Notes: generated by a model not told the origin, from the letters alone. A DNA stretch of 64,000 nt from Streptomyces shenzhenensis (GCF_003688995.1 NZ_PENI01000037.1:1-64000); one strand, 5' to 3'. Shown: positions 8,900-17,652, numbered from the stretch's first letter. A program made the numbers and translations.

Positions 8900-9307
8900 A
8901 TGGTGCATGTACTCAGCAGTCGGACACTTCTGCGGCCCGCCGATCCCGAGCGTTCCCGGGTCTTCTACGGCGAGCAGCTCGGGCTCGCCGTGTACCGCGA
9001 GTTCGGCACGGGTCCCGAGCGCGGGACGGTCTACTTCCTCGGCGGCGGCTTCCTGGAGATCTCCGGGCGCTCCGAGACCCCGCCGTCACCGGCGCTGCAG
9101 CTGTGGCTCCAGGTCGAGGACGTGGCGGCGGCGCACACGGAGCTGCGCGCGAAGGGCGTGCGGATCGTCCGCCCGCCGGTGCGGGAGCCGTGGGGCCTGA
9201 TCGAGACGTGGATCGCCGACCCGGACGGCGTCCGGATCGTCCTGGTCCAGGTGCCGGCGGACCATCCCCTGCGGTATCGGCCGGGGGTCCAGAACCCGCT
9301 GCCGTGA
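8900..9307 (+). CDS. VOC-family (glyoxalase/bleomycin-resistance-like) protein
   Basis: A 135-residue single-domain VOC protein with the paired beta-alpha-beta modules typical of glyoxalases and resistance proteins. Conserved segments are LLRPADPERSRVFYGEQLGLA, GGGFLEISG, LWLQVEDVAAAH and WIADPDGVRIVLVQ. Metal ligands and substrate are not assigned. The ATG at 8900 begins the conserved MVHVLSSRTLL; no clear ribosome-binding site precedes it, and a TACTAGGGT element lies just upstream, so leaderless translation is possible. Its gene converges with that of the MarR regulator. Confidence 0.82.
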   Translation: MVHVLSSRTLLRPADPERSRVFYGEQLGLAVYREFGTGPERGTVYFLGGGFLEISGRSETPPSPALQLWLQVEDVAAAHTELRAKGVRIVRPPVREPWGLIETWIADPDGVRIVLVQVPADHPLRYRPGVQNPLP

Positions 9308-9313
9308 CCGGTT

Positions 9314-9880
9314 TCAGGCGCGCAGCGCGGCCGTTCGGCCCTCCAGGCGGCTGAGCAACCCGGCCAGCAGCCCGGCCAGTTCGCCCTGGCCCTCGGGGGC
9401 GAGGACGGACAGGACGGCCGTCTCGTGGGCGAGCTGCTCGGGCAGGAGGCCGTCGACCAGGGCCCGTCCGGCGTCGGTGAGGCGGACGTGGGCGACGCGG
9501 CGGTCACGGGTGTCGCCGCGCCGCTCGGCCAGGCCGCGTCCGGTCAGCTGCTTGAGGCGTTTGGTGACAGCGGCGCCCGAGGAGAAGGTCTCCCGGGCCA
9601 GTTCGCTCGGGGTCAGCTCGTGCCCGGTGCGGCGCAGCGCGCCGAGCAGGTCGAACTCGGCGCGGCTGAGGCCGGCCCGGCGCAGCGGCGCGTCCTCGGC
9701 CTGCTGGAGCAGGGCGGCGCAGCGGTTGATGCGGCCGATCACCTCCATGGGGCCGGTGTCCAGGTCGGGGTGGACGGCCCGCCACTGCCGGACGACCGCG
9801 GCGACGGTGTCGCCGCCCGCCGCGTCCGTCCCGCCCGCCTTGTCGTTGCCGGCCGCGGGTCGTGCGTTGGTCGCCGTCAT
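9314..9880 (-). CDS. MarR-family transcriptional regulator
   Basis: A 188-residue winged-helix regulator. The DNA-binding region is visible as LTPSELARETFSSGAAVTKRLKQLTGRGLAERRGDTRDRR, where the recognition helix and the D-x-R-D-R wing typical of MarR proteins can be seen. A low-complexity Ala/Gly-rich N-terminal extension of about 40 residues precedes it. The ATG at 9880 has GGAGG upstream. MarR proteins usually control a neighbouring transporter or enzyme; the closest genes are the convergent VOC gene and the DUF5134 gene on the other strand, so the target is unclear. Confidence 0.87.
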   Translation of the reverse strand: MTATNARPAAGNDKAGGTDAAGGDTVAAVVRQWRAVHPDLDTGPMEVIGRINRCAALLQQAEDAPLRRAGLSRAEFDLLGALRRTGHELTPSELARETFSSGAAVTKRLKQLTGRGLAERRGDTRDRRVAHVRLTDAGRALVDGLLPEQLAHETAVLSVLAPEGQGELAGLLAGLLSRLEGRTAALRA

Positions 9881-10347
9881 GGCCGTACGTCCTCCGTTGT
9901 CGCTGTGGTCCGGGCCGGTGGCACCGCCCGTGGCTGCTGCGCCGGCCGTTCGGCGCTCGGGCCGGCCCCGGCGTGCAGCTCCTGGTGCCGCACCGTCGCG
10001 GCGAGCGTACGGTGTCCGCCCGGTTCGGCGAGCACGACCCGCTCCCGGGGCAGGGCCGTTGCCGCCGCTCGCCGGACGCGGCGTCCACCGTGGCCCGCGG
10101 GCCGGCCAGGGCTCCGGCGAGCGCGCCGGGCGGTCGCCAGGTCGCGGGGTGCCGTCCGTGGCTCGGCGAGCAGCCCCGCGGCGCGCTCCCGGGCCCGCTC
10201 GCGCAGGGCACCTCTCCTCACCTGTCGCGCGCTGCCGAATGCTCCCCATGTACACCCTTGCGCTTGCGTACGCGCCTCGGGCCCTGGGCATCGCACCCTC
10301 GACGGTGCGGCGAGCGCCGGGCGGGGAACGGGAACGGGGAGGCGCGC
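9881..10347. other. Intergenic region between MarR and DUF5134 genes
   Basis: About 470 bases without a gene I can support. All six frames stay open for long stretches because of the high GC, but the translations are rich in Arg, Pro and Ala and match no family I know. Near the left end a GGAGG serves the MarR start. Near the right end GGGGAGG serves the DUF5134 start. Confidence 0.45.
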
Positions 10348-10893
10348 GTGCACGGACCGGCTTCACCCGGCTGGCTGCTGGTCGCGCTGTGCGCGGTCAC
10401 CGGCGCCTACTGCCTGCTGCGGATGCGCAGCGTCGTGGTGGAACAGCGGCGCTCCGCGGGCGGCGAGGCGCTCATGGGCTTCGGCATGGCGGCGATGGCC
10501 GTGCCCGCCACGGTCTTCACCCCGCCGTCGTGGACCTGGCCGGTGTACGCGGCCCTGTTCGGCGCGGCCGGGCTGCGCGCCCTGTGGGCCGCGCGCACCG
10601 GACCGCACCATCTGCACCATGTGGTGGGCACCGCGGCGATGGTCTACATGGCGGCCGTGATGGCCGCCTCCCCCGGCGCCGCCCACCACGCGCACAGCGG
10701 CGGCGGAGTCCCCCTGGTGACCGGGGCGCTGCTCCTCTACTTCACCGGCTATGTGCTGCTGTCGGGCGTCCGCCTCGTCCCGGGCGCCGCGGCGGCGGGC
10801 GGCGGCGCCGGCTGGGGCGACCGCCCCGAACTGGCGCTGGCCTGCCGGTTGTCGATGGGCATCGGCATGGTGGCGATGCTCCTGACGCTCTGA
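10348..10893 (+). CDS. DUF5134 family integral membrane protein
   Basis: A 181-residue protein with about five hydrophobic segments, starting at WLLVALCAVTGAYCLL and ending with LACRLSMGIGMVAMLLTL. A His-rich loop (GPHHLHHVVGTAAM, then HHAHSGGG) lies mid-protein and could bind a metal. I recognise the layout as DUF5134, an actinobacterial membrane family of unknown function. The GTG at 10348 is preceded by GGGGAGG. It lies about 110 bases before the M56 peptidase gene on the same strand, a pairing that suggests a functional link. Confidence 0.75.
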   Translation: MHGPASPGWLLVALCAVTGAYCLLRMRSVVVEQRRSAGGEALMGFGMAAMAVPATVFTPPSWTWPVYAALFGAAGLRALWAARTGPHHLHHVVGTAAMVYMAAVMAASPGAAHHAHSGGGVPLVTGALLLYFTGYVLLSGVRLVPGAAAAGGGAGWGDRPELALACRLSMGIGMVAMLLTL

Positions 10894-11001
10894 CCGCCGG
10901 AGCCCCCGGGCGCGCACCGCCCCGGGCACAAACGTTGCCTGCGTCACACTGCCGCGACGGACCGTACCCCTGAGCGGTCCGCCGCTCATAGGCTGCTGAC
11001 C

Positions 11002-11937
11002 ATGATGGTCCCCGCGGCACTGCTGCTGCTCGGCGTCCTGACCGCCGTCGTCGCCCCCCGGCTCCTCGCGCGGGCCGACTGGCCGGACCGGGAACCGGTG
11101 GTCGCCCTGTGGGCGTGGCAGTGTGTCGTGGCGGCCGTACTGCTGTGCTGCGCCCTGTCGATGACGCTGAGCGCGGCCGCCGCCTGGCAGGCGGTGCGCG
11201 GGCATGTCTTCGCCCCGGCGCCGCGCGCGGTCGTCGACGCGTACGCGCTCGGCACGGCCGGCCCCTGGGCGGCGGCGACCGCGGTGGCGCTGGCCTCCGC
11301 GGGCCTGTGGAGCGGCGCGATGCTGGTCCGCGAGGTGCTGCGGGCGCGGTCGCGCCGGCGCCGGCGGCGCACCGAACTCCTCGTACGCGCCCCGCTGTTG
11401 CCCGGTGAGGAACCGGCGGGCGGCCGGCTCGTCGTGCTGGAGGGCGAGCGGCCCGGCGCCTGGTGGCTGCCCGGCGCGGCACCGCAACTCATCGTCACCA
11501 CGGCCGCGTTGCGCCGTCTGACGGGGCGGCAGCTGGATGCCGTGCTCGCCCACGAGCAGGGACACGCCCAGGCCAGGCACGACTGGCTGCTGCACTGCTC
11601 GGGCGCGCTGGCGGGCGGTTTCCCGCAGGTGCCGGTGTTCGCCGCGTTCCGCGACGAGATGCACCGGCTGGTCGAACTGGCCGCCGACGACATGGCCTCC
11701 CGCCGCTTCGGCCGGCTCACCACCGCGCTGGCCCTCGTCGAACTCAACGAGGACCGCGGGGTGTTCGGGCCCGGCCCGGCTCCGCAGGCCCATGTCCCGC
11801 AGCGCGTGCACCGGTTGCTGGCGCCGCCGGACCGGCTGCCCGCGATGCGCCGGCTGCGCCTGACGGCCGCGGCGGCGCTGGTGCCGGTGGTCCCGGTGCT
11901 GGTGACGCTGGTGCCGGGACTGCGGGCGCTCGGCTGA
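11002..11937 (+). CDS. M56-family (BlaR1-like) membrane metallopeptidase
   Basis: A 311-residue protein with N-terminal membrane helices (residues 4-20, 40-62 and 85-110), a central cytoplasmic zinc peptidase domain and a C-terminal hydrophobic segment (about 288-305). The zinc motif HEQGH is at 184-188, with the likely third ligand in VELAADDMA (E225 region). BlaR1/MecR1 relatives cleave repressors after antibiotic sensing, but this protein lacks an extracellular penicillin-binding domain and no BlaI-like repressor gene is adjacent. DUF5134 precedes it and PAP2 follows on the same strand. Confidence 0.87.
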   Translation: MMVPAALLLLGVLTAVVAPRLLARADWPDREPVVALWAWQCVVAAVLLCCALSMTLSAAAAWQAVRGHVFAPAPRAVVDAYALGTAGPWAAATAVALASAGLWSGAMLVREVLRARSRRRRRRTELLVRAPLLPGEEPAGGRLVVLEGERPGAWWLPGAAPQLIVTTAALRRLTGRQLDAVLAHEQGHAQARHDWLLHCSGALAGGFPQVPVFAAFRDEMHRLVELAADDMASRRFGRLTTALALVELNEDRGVFGPGPAPQAHVPQRVHRLLAPPDRLPAMRRLRLTAAAALVPVVPVLVTLVPGLRALG

Positions 11938-11980
11938 TCCGGTCCACCCATCCGCCCCTGGCATCCGCGAAGATCACCCC

Positions 11981-12691
11981 ATGCACCGAGCATCCACCGT
12001 CTCACCGCCCCGTCCGCCGGACCACCGCGCCGCCGGCCGCACCACGCGTGTCGCCCTGGCCCTGGCGGCCTGCTCCGCCCTGCTCCTCGCCCTGGTAGCG
12101 GCCGAGTGGCGCCCCCTGGTCGCGCTGGACGGCGACATCGCCCGCAGCACGCACCGCTGGGCGGTCACACAGCACGGCCTCACCCGCACCTTCCGGATCC
12201 TGACGGACTGGGTCTGGGACCCGCTGACCATGCGGCTGGTGTGCGCGGCGGCGGCCGGGTGGCTGGTGTGGCGCCGCCGGGCCTGGTGGACGGCGCTGTG
12301 GCTGGCGGCGGTCTGCGCGCTGGGCACGGCGCTGCAGCAGTCCCTGAAGGCCGCCGTGGGCCGCCCCCGGCCGGTCTGGCCCGACCCCGTCGACTCCGCG
12401 CACTACGCGGCCTTCCCGTCCGGGCACGCCATGACCGCGACGGTGGTCTGCGGGCTCCTGCTGTGGCTGCTGCGCCACCTGGGCGCCGGGCGGGCCCTGT
12501 GGCGCACGGCCGTCGCCGTGGCCGCGGTCTGTGTGCTCGGCGCGGGACTGACCCGGGTGTGGCTCGGCGTGCACTGGCCCTCGGACGTACTGGGCGGCTG
12601 GCTGCTCGGCGCGCTCGTCGTCACGCTCGCGGCACTGGTGTACACAAGGGGCCTGGCACGGGCCGGCGAGCCGCGCGAGGCGCACCGGTAG
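11981..12691 (+). CDS. PAP2-family membrane phosphatase
   Basis: A 236-residue integral membrane phosphatase. The three PAP2 signature motifs are present: KAAVGRPRP (123-131), PSGHAM (146-151) and RVWLGVHWPSDVLGG (192-206), supplying the catalytic His residues and Asp. About five or six hydrophobic segments surround them. It should dephosphorylate a lipid phosphate such as phosphatidate or undecaprenyl pyrophosphate on the outer face of the membrane; which one cannot be told. The start at 11981 is 44 bases after the M56 stop. The HAD hydrolase gene follows within 10 bases. Confidence 0.9.
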   Translation: MHRASTVSPPRPPDHRAAGRTTRVALALAACSALLLALVAAEWRPLVALDGDIARSTHRWAVTQHGLTRTFRILTDWVWDPLTMRLVCAAAAGWLVWRRRAWWTALWLAAVCALGTALQQSLKAAVGRPRPVWPDPVDSAHYAAFPSGHAMTATVVCGLLLWLLRHLGAGRALWRTAVAVAAVCVLGAGLTRVWLGVHWPSDVLGGWLLGALVVTLAALVYTRGLARAGEPREAHR

Positions 12692-12700
12692 GATCACCGC

Positions 12701-13417
12701 ATGCCTGCCGTGCTCTTCGACTTCTCCGGGACCCTCTTCCGCGTCGAGTCCACCGAGTCGTGGCTGCGGGCCGTCCTCGCCGAGGCCGCCGTGTCACTTC
12801 CCGAACCGGAACTGACCGCGACGGCGCAGGCACTGGAGACGGCAGGGGCGCTGCCGGGCGGCGCGGACCCGGCGCGGCTGCCCGAGGACCTGGCCGGGGT
12901 GTGGGCCGTCCGCGACGAGAGCGCCGAGCTGCACCGGGCGGCCTACACGGGCCTGTCCCGTCGTGTGCCGCTGCCCGACCCCGGCCTGCACGACGCGCTG
13001 TACGAGCGGCACATGTCCCCGGCCGCGTGGTCCCCGTACCCGGACACCGCCGAGGTGCTGCGCACGCTCCGGGAGCGCGGTGTCGCGGTAGGCGTGGTCA
13101 GCAACATCGGCTGGGACCTACGCCCGGTGTTCCGCGCGCACGGCCTGGACGCGTACGTGGACGCGTACGTCCTGTCGTACGAGCACGGCGTCCAGAAGCC
13201 CGATCCGCGGCTGTTCTCCGTGGCCTGCGAGGCGCTCGGCGCCGCGCCGCGGGAGGTGCTGATGGTCGGCGACAGCCGGCCGGCGGACGGTGGCGCGGCG
13301 GCGCTGGGCTGCCGGGTGCACTTCGTCGACCATCTGCCGGTCGCCGAGCGGCCGGACGCGCTGCTCCCGGTGCTCGACCTGGTGGGACAGCCCGGCCGGC
13401 CGGTTCAGCCCCGGTAG
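12701..13417 (+). CDS. HAD-superfamily hydrolase
   Basis: A 238-residue HAD phosphatase-like enzyme. Motif I is VLFDFSGTLF with nucleophile D7; the usual second Asp (D-x-D) is replaced by Ser9, as in some phosphonatase- and dehalogenase-like members, so ordinary phosphatase activity is uncertain. Motif II is VVSNIGWD, motif III is the Lys in EHGVQKPDP, and motif IV is MVGDSRPAD. The segment between motifs I and II forms an alpha-helical cap. It starts 10 bases after the PAP2 stop. Its 3' end overlaps the convergent DUF2630 gene by 13 bases. Confidence 0.87.
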   Translation: MPAVLFDFSGTLFRVESTESWLRAVLAEAAVSLPEPELTATAQALETAGALPGGADPARLPEDLAGVWAVRDESAELHRAAYTGLSRRVPLPDPGLHDALYERHMSPAAWSPYPDTAEVLRTLRERGVAVGVVSNIGWDLRPVFRAHGLDAYVDAYVLSYEHGVQKPDPRLFSVACEALGAAPREVLMVGDSRPADGGAAALGCRVHFVDHLPVAERPDALLPVLDLVGQPGRPVQPR

Positions 13418-13653
13418 TCCTCCACCTGGGACGACGGGCGCACCCGCGCCTCGTCCGGGTTCTCGCCGAACTCGGACCTGGCCCGGCGCTGCCGCAGCAG
13501 GTCCCAGCACTGGTCGAGTTCGCGCTCCAGTTCGCCGAGCCGCCGCCGCTCCGTGGTGCCGTCGGTCTCGCCCGCCGCGAGCGATTCCCGCAGCGTGCGC
13601 TCGTCCTCGACCATCTCGGTGATCCTGGCCAGGATCTGCCGGTCCTGTTCCAT
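13405..13653 (-). CDS. DUF2630 family small protein
   Basis: An 82-residue acidic, helical protein beginning MEQDRQILARITEMVEDERTL and continuing with an Arg/Glu/Leu-rich coiled-coil-like stretch, then RPSSQVEDYRG. I recognise this as DUF2630, a small actinobacterial family of unknown function. The ATG at 13653 has GAGGAGG about 9-15 bases upstream. Its last codons overlap the end of the HAD hydrolase gene on the other strand. Confidence 0.8.
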   Translation of the reverse strand: MEQDRQILARITEMVEDERTLRESLAAGETDGTTERRRLGELERELDQCWDLLRQRRARSEFGENPDEARVRPSSQVEDYRG

Positions 13654-13856
13654 CTCCACCCGCCTCCTCGGCTCGTCACCCGTGCCCACTGTAGGTACGG
13701 GTGGGCCGGTGTGCGACAGAAGTGCGGTGGACCGCGTGGGCACCCGCCGGAGGCACCGGACGGCGTCCGCCGCCCGCCGAGGCGATCCCCCGCGTCGCCC
13801 CGGCCGGACGGCAGCCCTGGACAGATCCGCGCATCGGCCGGACCTGCTGCGCTGAG

Positions 13857-13881
13857 TATAGTTGGCTGGCAACCAGTCAAC
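13857..13881 (+). promoter_or_regulatory. Candidate promoter and operator of the TetR gene
   Basis: A -10-like TATAGT at 13857-13862 runs into an imperfect inverted repeat at 13861-13881: GTTGGCTGG, a 3-base spacer, then CCAGTCAAC, with 8 of 9 positions pairing. It lies 15 bases before the TetR start and overlaps the likely transcription start. That is where autorepressing TetR regulators usually bind. Binding is inferred from position and symmetry only. Confidence 0.55.
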
Positions 13882-13895
13882 GCAGGAGTTACAGC

Positions 13896-14618
13896 ATGTC
13901 CCCGCGCAGCGCCTCGGTCAATGAAGAGTTGCGACGGCGTTCGCGCGAGCGGCTTCTACAAGCCGCGGTCGAGGTCGTGGGCGAGCACGGATTCGAGGCC
14001 ACGACCCTGGGCGCCATCGCGGACCGGGCGGGCTCGGCCCGCGGACTGGTGTCGTACTACTTCCCCGGCAAGCGCCAGCTCGTGCAGTCCGCCGTGCACC
14101 GGCTGATGCACCGCACGCTGGAGGAGGCGCTGGAGCGCGAGCCGCACACCGAGGACGGCCGGGAGCGGCTGGCGCGGGCCATCGACGCGATCCTGGGTCT
14201 GGCGCGCGACCGGCCCGTCCTGATGCGCCAGCACATGGCCGGGCTGCTGCAGGCCGAGGGTTTCGTGCAGTGCCCCGAGCAGCGGCGCCTGTCCGAGCTG
14301 CTGAGCGACACGGTGACCCGGTACGGCGCGCAGGACGTCAGCGCCGACTACCCCATGCTGCGCGCGCTGCTCATGGGCGCGGTGTACGCGGCGCTGGTGC
14401 CGGGGGTGCCGATGCCGGTGCCGGTGCTGCGGGCCGAGCTGTTCGCGCGCTACCGGCTCGACTGGGAGATGGGTGTCCCGCCGGACACCGCGGCGGCGGC
14501 CGGCGGGACGTGTGCCTCGGATCTGTCGCGGTTCTTCGCGACCGGCGAGAAACCGGCAGACCGGTCCGGCGACTCGGGCCGGTCCGGTCCACCGGATCCG
14601 GCTCATCGGCCGAAGTAG
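13896..14618 (+). CDS. TetR-family transcriptional regulator
   Basis: A 240-residue regulator with an N-terminal TetR helix-turn-helix: LLQAAVEVVGEHGFEATTLGAIADRAGSARGLVSYYFPGKRQL (about residues 20-62). The ligand-binding half carries YPMLRALLMGAVYAAL. The C-terminal tail of about 40 residues is low in complexity. CAGGAG lies 8 bases before ATG 13896. A candidate self-operator lies directly upstream. The gene overlaps the 3' end of the LVIVD gene on the opposite strand by 16 bases. The regulated target is unknown; no divergent gene shares the operator. Confidence 0.88.
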   Translation: MSPRSASVNEELRRRSRERLLQAAVEVVGEHGFEATTLGAIADRAGSARGLVSYYFPGKRQLVQSAVHRLMHRTLEEALEREPHTEDGRERLARAIDAILGLARDRPVLMRQHMAGLLQAEGFVQCPEQRRLSELLSDTVTRYGAQDVSADYPMLRALLMGAVYAALVPGVPMPVPVLRAELFARYRLDWEMGVPPDTAAAAGGTCASDLSRFFATGEKPADRSGDSGRSGPPDPAHRPK

Positions 14619-16108
14619 TCCGGCTGCGTCTGGACGTTGAGCTCGTCCACGCGGATCCGGGCCGCCGGGTCCGTGCGCCGGTCGCTGAGCTTCAGGACGT
14701 CGAAGCCCTTGGCGATGTCGTTCGAGTAGATGTAGCCGTTGTAGTAGTACGCCGACCATGAGCCGCCGACCACAAGCCCGTCGGTGGCGAGCGGGCCGCG
14801 CTCGAAGTAGCCGATCTCCTTCGGCTTCGACGAGTCGGTGAAGTCCCAGACGGAGACGCCGCCCTGGTACCAGGCCTGGACCATGATGTCCTTGCCCTTG
14901 ACCGGGATCAGCGAGCCGTTGTGGGCGACGCAGTTCTCGGTGTCCGCCTGGTGGCGCGGGATCTTGTAGTAGCTGCGGAAGACCAGCTTGCGGTGGTCGC
15001 CCCTGCCCACGATGTCGTAGATGCCGTCCGCACCGCGGTTCGGGCCGATGGCCGCGTTGCAGGTGGCCGCGCCGCCACCGCCCAGTTCGTCGGTGAACAC
15101 CACCTTGTCGGCCTTCTGGTTGAAGGTCGCCGAGTGCCAGAACGCGAAGTTCACGTTGTCCTGGACCTGGTCGATGACCTTCGGGTGCTCCGGGTCCTTG
15201 ATCGACAGCAGGATGCCGTCGCCCATGCAGGCGCCGGCCGCCAGGTCCTGCGAGGGCAGGACCGTGATGTCGTGGCAGCCGGTGGTCTTGGAGACGCCCG
15301 GGTTGGTGGGCCCGCCCGGGTTGCCGCCGCCGTCGGGGCCGTCACCGGGGAAGAGCACCGGGAAGCCGACGACCGCCGCCTTCTCCGGGTGGCTGCGCGG
15401 CACCTTGATGACGGAGATGCCGTCGTGCGGCGGCTGGCAGTCGGGGTAGGTGGCGCTCGGCGAGTACGAGGAGACGTAGATGTAGACGTTCTTGCGCTCG
15501 GGCACCAGCGAGTGGGTGTGCGAGCCGCAGGCGGTCTCGACGGCGGCGACGTACTTCGGGTTCTTCTTGTCGCTGATGTCGAAGACCTTCATGCCCTCCC
15601 AGGAGGACTTCTCGGTCGCGGGCTGGGTGGTGCTGTTGCAACTGCTGTCGCTGCGCGAGGAGTCGGTGGACAGGAAGAGCAGGTTGCCGGAGACCGAGAT
15701 GTCGTTCTGCGAGCCCGGGCACAGCACCTGGGCGACCGTCTTCGGCGCCTTCGGGTTGCTGATGTCGAAGATCCGGAAGCCGTCGTAGTTGCCGGCGAAG
15801 GCGTACCTGCCCTGGAAGGCGAGGTCCGAGTTCGTCCCCGGGAGCGCGTCCTTGGGGATGTTGGTCAGGTGCTTGATGTTGGCTGAGTGGACGACCTCGT
15901 CCTGGCCGGGTATCTCACCGCTCGCGATGGCGTCCCGCACCTCGGCCCTGGCGCTCGCGGACACGTCGTCCCGCGCGGCCGTGCCGTCCCCCGGGTCGGG
16001 GGTCGCGACGGCCGGATGGGCCGTCAGAAGTGCCGCGAGCAGCCCCACGGCCGCAGCGGCAACACCCAAGTGTCTGCGCCGCGTTCGGGCATCGTTCAAC
16101 AGGATCAC
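14603..16108 (-). CDS. Secreted LVIVD-repeat (beta-propeller) protein
   Basis: A 501-residue exported protein. A signal peptide is evident: basic NDARTRRRH, a hydrophobic stretch VAAAAVGLLAALLTA, then an AVA-type cleavage site. The mature part has LVIVD-like propeller blades such as RYAFAGNYDGFRIFDISNPK, GMKVFDISDKKNPKYVAAVE and QAWYQGGVSVWDFTDSSKPK. Conserved His residues (SHTHSLVPE, TGCHDITVL, FWHSATFN) suggest metal or ligand binding. The GTG at 16108 has a strong GGAGGAAACA ribosome-binding site. It is divergent from a DUF305 lipoprotein gene, so the two may share regulation. The function of LVIVD proteins is not established. Confidence 0.87.
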   Translation of the reverse strand: MILLNDARTRRRHLGVAAAAVGLLAALLTAHPAVATPDPGDGTAARDDVSASARAEVRDAIASGEIPGQDEVVHSANIKHLTNIPKDALPGTNSDLAFQGRYAFAGNYDGFRIFDISNPKAPKTVAQVLCPGSQNDISVSGNLLFLSTDSSRSDSSCNSTTQPATEKSSWEGMKVFDISDKKNPKYVAAVETACGSHTHSLVPERKNVYIYVSSYSPSATYPDCQPPHDGISVIKVPRSHPEKAAVVGFPVLFPGDGPDGGGNPGGPTNPGVSKTTGCHDITVLPSQDLAAGACMGDGILLSIKDPEHPKVIDQVQDNVNFAFWHSATFNQKADKVVFTDELGGGGAATCNAAIGPNRGADGIYDIVGRGDHRKLVFRSYYKIPRHQADTENCVAHNGSLIPVKGKDIMVQAWYQGGVSVWDFTDSSKPKEIGYFERGPLATDGLVVGGSWSAYYYNGYIYSNDIAKGFDVLKLSDRRTDPAARIRVDELNVQTQPDYFGR

Positions 16109-16311
16109 TGTTTCCTCCCTGGTTCCGTTCGCGTCGGAACGGGTCACGCACCCACGAAGTATCGTCTTCATCATGCACATATCAACAGAGGGCAACGAAC
16201 TCGTAATGAAGGTTTTTGATCAGTCACCCGCGGAAGCGTGCTAGGACGTTCATCGGCACTCACGAGGTGTCGGCCAGCAGTCACCCACCACGCCTGCCAC
16301 AGGAGGTCGTC

Positions 16312-16956
16312 GTGACCCACCGCCGAGCGTCCCTCGCCATGGCCGCGCTTGTCGCGCTCGCCGTGCTCGGGCTCACCGGCTGCGACTCCGGTTCGGACAC
16401 CAAGTCGCCCGCGGCGGGCGGGCCTTCGGTGATCGTGCCGGGCGAGCCGGGCGAGCAGAACCGCACCCTGTCCGCCGCGGAGGCCGCCGAGCAACGCGCC
16501 GAGGACGACTCCCCCAACTCCGCGGACGTCGCCTACGCGCGGATGATGATCCAGCACCACTCCCAGGCCCTGGAGATGACCGGACTCGCCCCGGACCACG
16601 CCGAGTCGTCGAAGCTCAAGCGGCTGGCCGAGCGGATCGCCGCGGCCCAGGGCCCGGAGATCGCCGCCATGCGGGACTGGCTGACCTCGTACGGCAAGGA
16701 CGAGCGGCCCGAGGGGCACGACCACGCCACGATGCCCGGGATGGCGACCGAGGCACAGCTGAAGAAGCTGGGCACGGCGCGGGGCAAGGCGTTCGACGAG
16801 CTGTTCCTGACGCTGATGATCACCCATCACGAGGGCGCGATCACCATGGCCACCGACGTGAAGGGGCAGGGCAACAACATCCGGATCGAGGAGATGGCCG
16901 ACGACGTGGTCGCCCAACAGACCAGCGAGATCGCACGGATGCGGAACATGCACTGA
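16312..16956 (+). CDS. DUF305 lipoprotein
   Basis: A 214-residue lipoprotein. The signal peptide ends in the lipobox VLGLTGC, placing the mature protein on the outer face of the membrane. The body has two DUF305 His motifs, MMIQHHSQALEMTG and LMITHHEGAITMA, in four-helix-bundle-like segments; such His pairs are thought to bind metal, often copper or iron. The GTG at 16312 follows AGGAGG at optimal distance. It is divergent from the LVIVD protein gene across about 200 bases, an arrangement consistent with a shared envelope function. Confidence 0.87.
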   Translation: MTHRRASLAMAALVALAVLGLTGCDSGSDTKSPAAGGPSVIVPGEPGEQNRTLSAAEAAEQRAEDDSPNSADVAYARMMIQHHSQALEMTGLAPDHAESSKLKRLAERIAAAQGPEIAAMRDWLTSYGKDERPEGHDHATMPGMATEAQLKKLGTARGKAFDELFLTLMITHHEGAITMATDVKGQGNNIRIEEMADDVVAQQTSEIARMRNMH

Positions 16957-17040
16957 CGGCCCGCACCGCGCCTGGGGGTGCGACAGCGCGCGACGCCTGA
17001 CGGCGCGGGCACGGCGGGCCCGCGGCGCGCGGCTGGTCCC

Positions 17041-17290
17041 GCCGACCGTGGCCGCGCACCCGCAACTCGGCCGCAGTCAACGGCGATCCGTACCCACGAC
17101 CCACCGACGGCGCGGGCCCGCACGCCATGCGACGCACAGTCGGCCCCGCCCGCGCACCCGCAACCGAGCCGCAGTCAACGCCGCGCGCGACGTGGGCGAC
17201 GCACAGTGGATCCCACCCGCCGCGCGCCTGCGCGATCAGTACGAGCGACTTGCGCCGCCCGCACCCGGTCGCGGACATCACTGCGAGGAC
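17041..17290 (-). repeat. Mosaic remnant sharing blocks with the DUF6214 gene 3' region
   Basis: Non-coding segment made of blocks also found at 26,218-26,600. Read on the minus strand, 17223-17290 matches 26218-26285 (inside the DUF6214 gene) over 68 bases with one mismatch. The next 27 bases (17194-17220) match 26528-26554 exactly. A further block reading CCGTCGGTGGGTCGT is also shared. The order of blocks differs between the two loci, so this is a rearranged partial copy, not a simple duplication. No intact gene is present. Confidence 0.75.
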
Positions 17291-17307
17291 GGGCCGGGCC
17301 GGGCCGG

Positions 17308-17652
17308 CTACTTCCCGATGCTGATCCTGTCGCTGTCGAGAAGCGCCGTGTGCGTCGCCGCCGTGATGATCAGCAGAACCATCAGGAACCCCGCGAACGG
17401 CGCCCCCGCGTCGTCCTCCTTCGGACTGATGGCGAGCGCCACCAGGAAGACCGCGATCTCGCCCGCGATGTACGTGCCGGCCAGCCACGGCTTGATGACG
17501 CCCTTGACCGCCGCGACGACGAACGGCACCGCGGAAGCGAGCCCGAGAGTGACGACCGGGACGCAGATCCACAGGACCTTCGCGGTCGTCGACGCGAACA
17601 TGCGCGGCCGGGCGGGGGTGATCGGGGCGTTGAAGTACGGGTTGGTGGCCAT
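17308..17652 (-). CDS. Small integral membrane protein of unknown function
   Basis: A 114-residue protein starting MATNPYFNAPITPARPRMF, with three strongly hydrophobic segments (about residues 25-48, 58-76 and 88-106) and a polar C-terminus. I do not recognise the family. The ATG at 17652 has GAGGGAA just upstream. It is downstream of the pectate lyase gene on the same strand but separated from it by a terminator-like hairpin, so it is probably expressed on its own. The mosaic DUF6214-derived repeat lies beyond its 3' end. Confidence 0.7.
   Translation of the reverse strand: MATNPYFNAPITPARPRMFASTTAKVLWICVPVVTLGLASAVPFVVAAVKGVIKPWLAGTYIAGEIAVFLVALAISPKEDDAGAPFAGFLMVLLIITAATHTALLDSDRISIGK

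Noticed and set aside
9314..10366. A 350-residue version of the MarR protein with a long N-terminal extension
   Set aside because: The extra 160 residues are Arg/Pro/Ala-rich filler, while ATG 9880 has GGAGG and begins close to the conserved domain.
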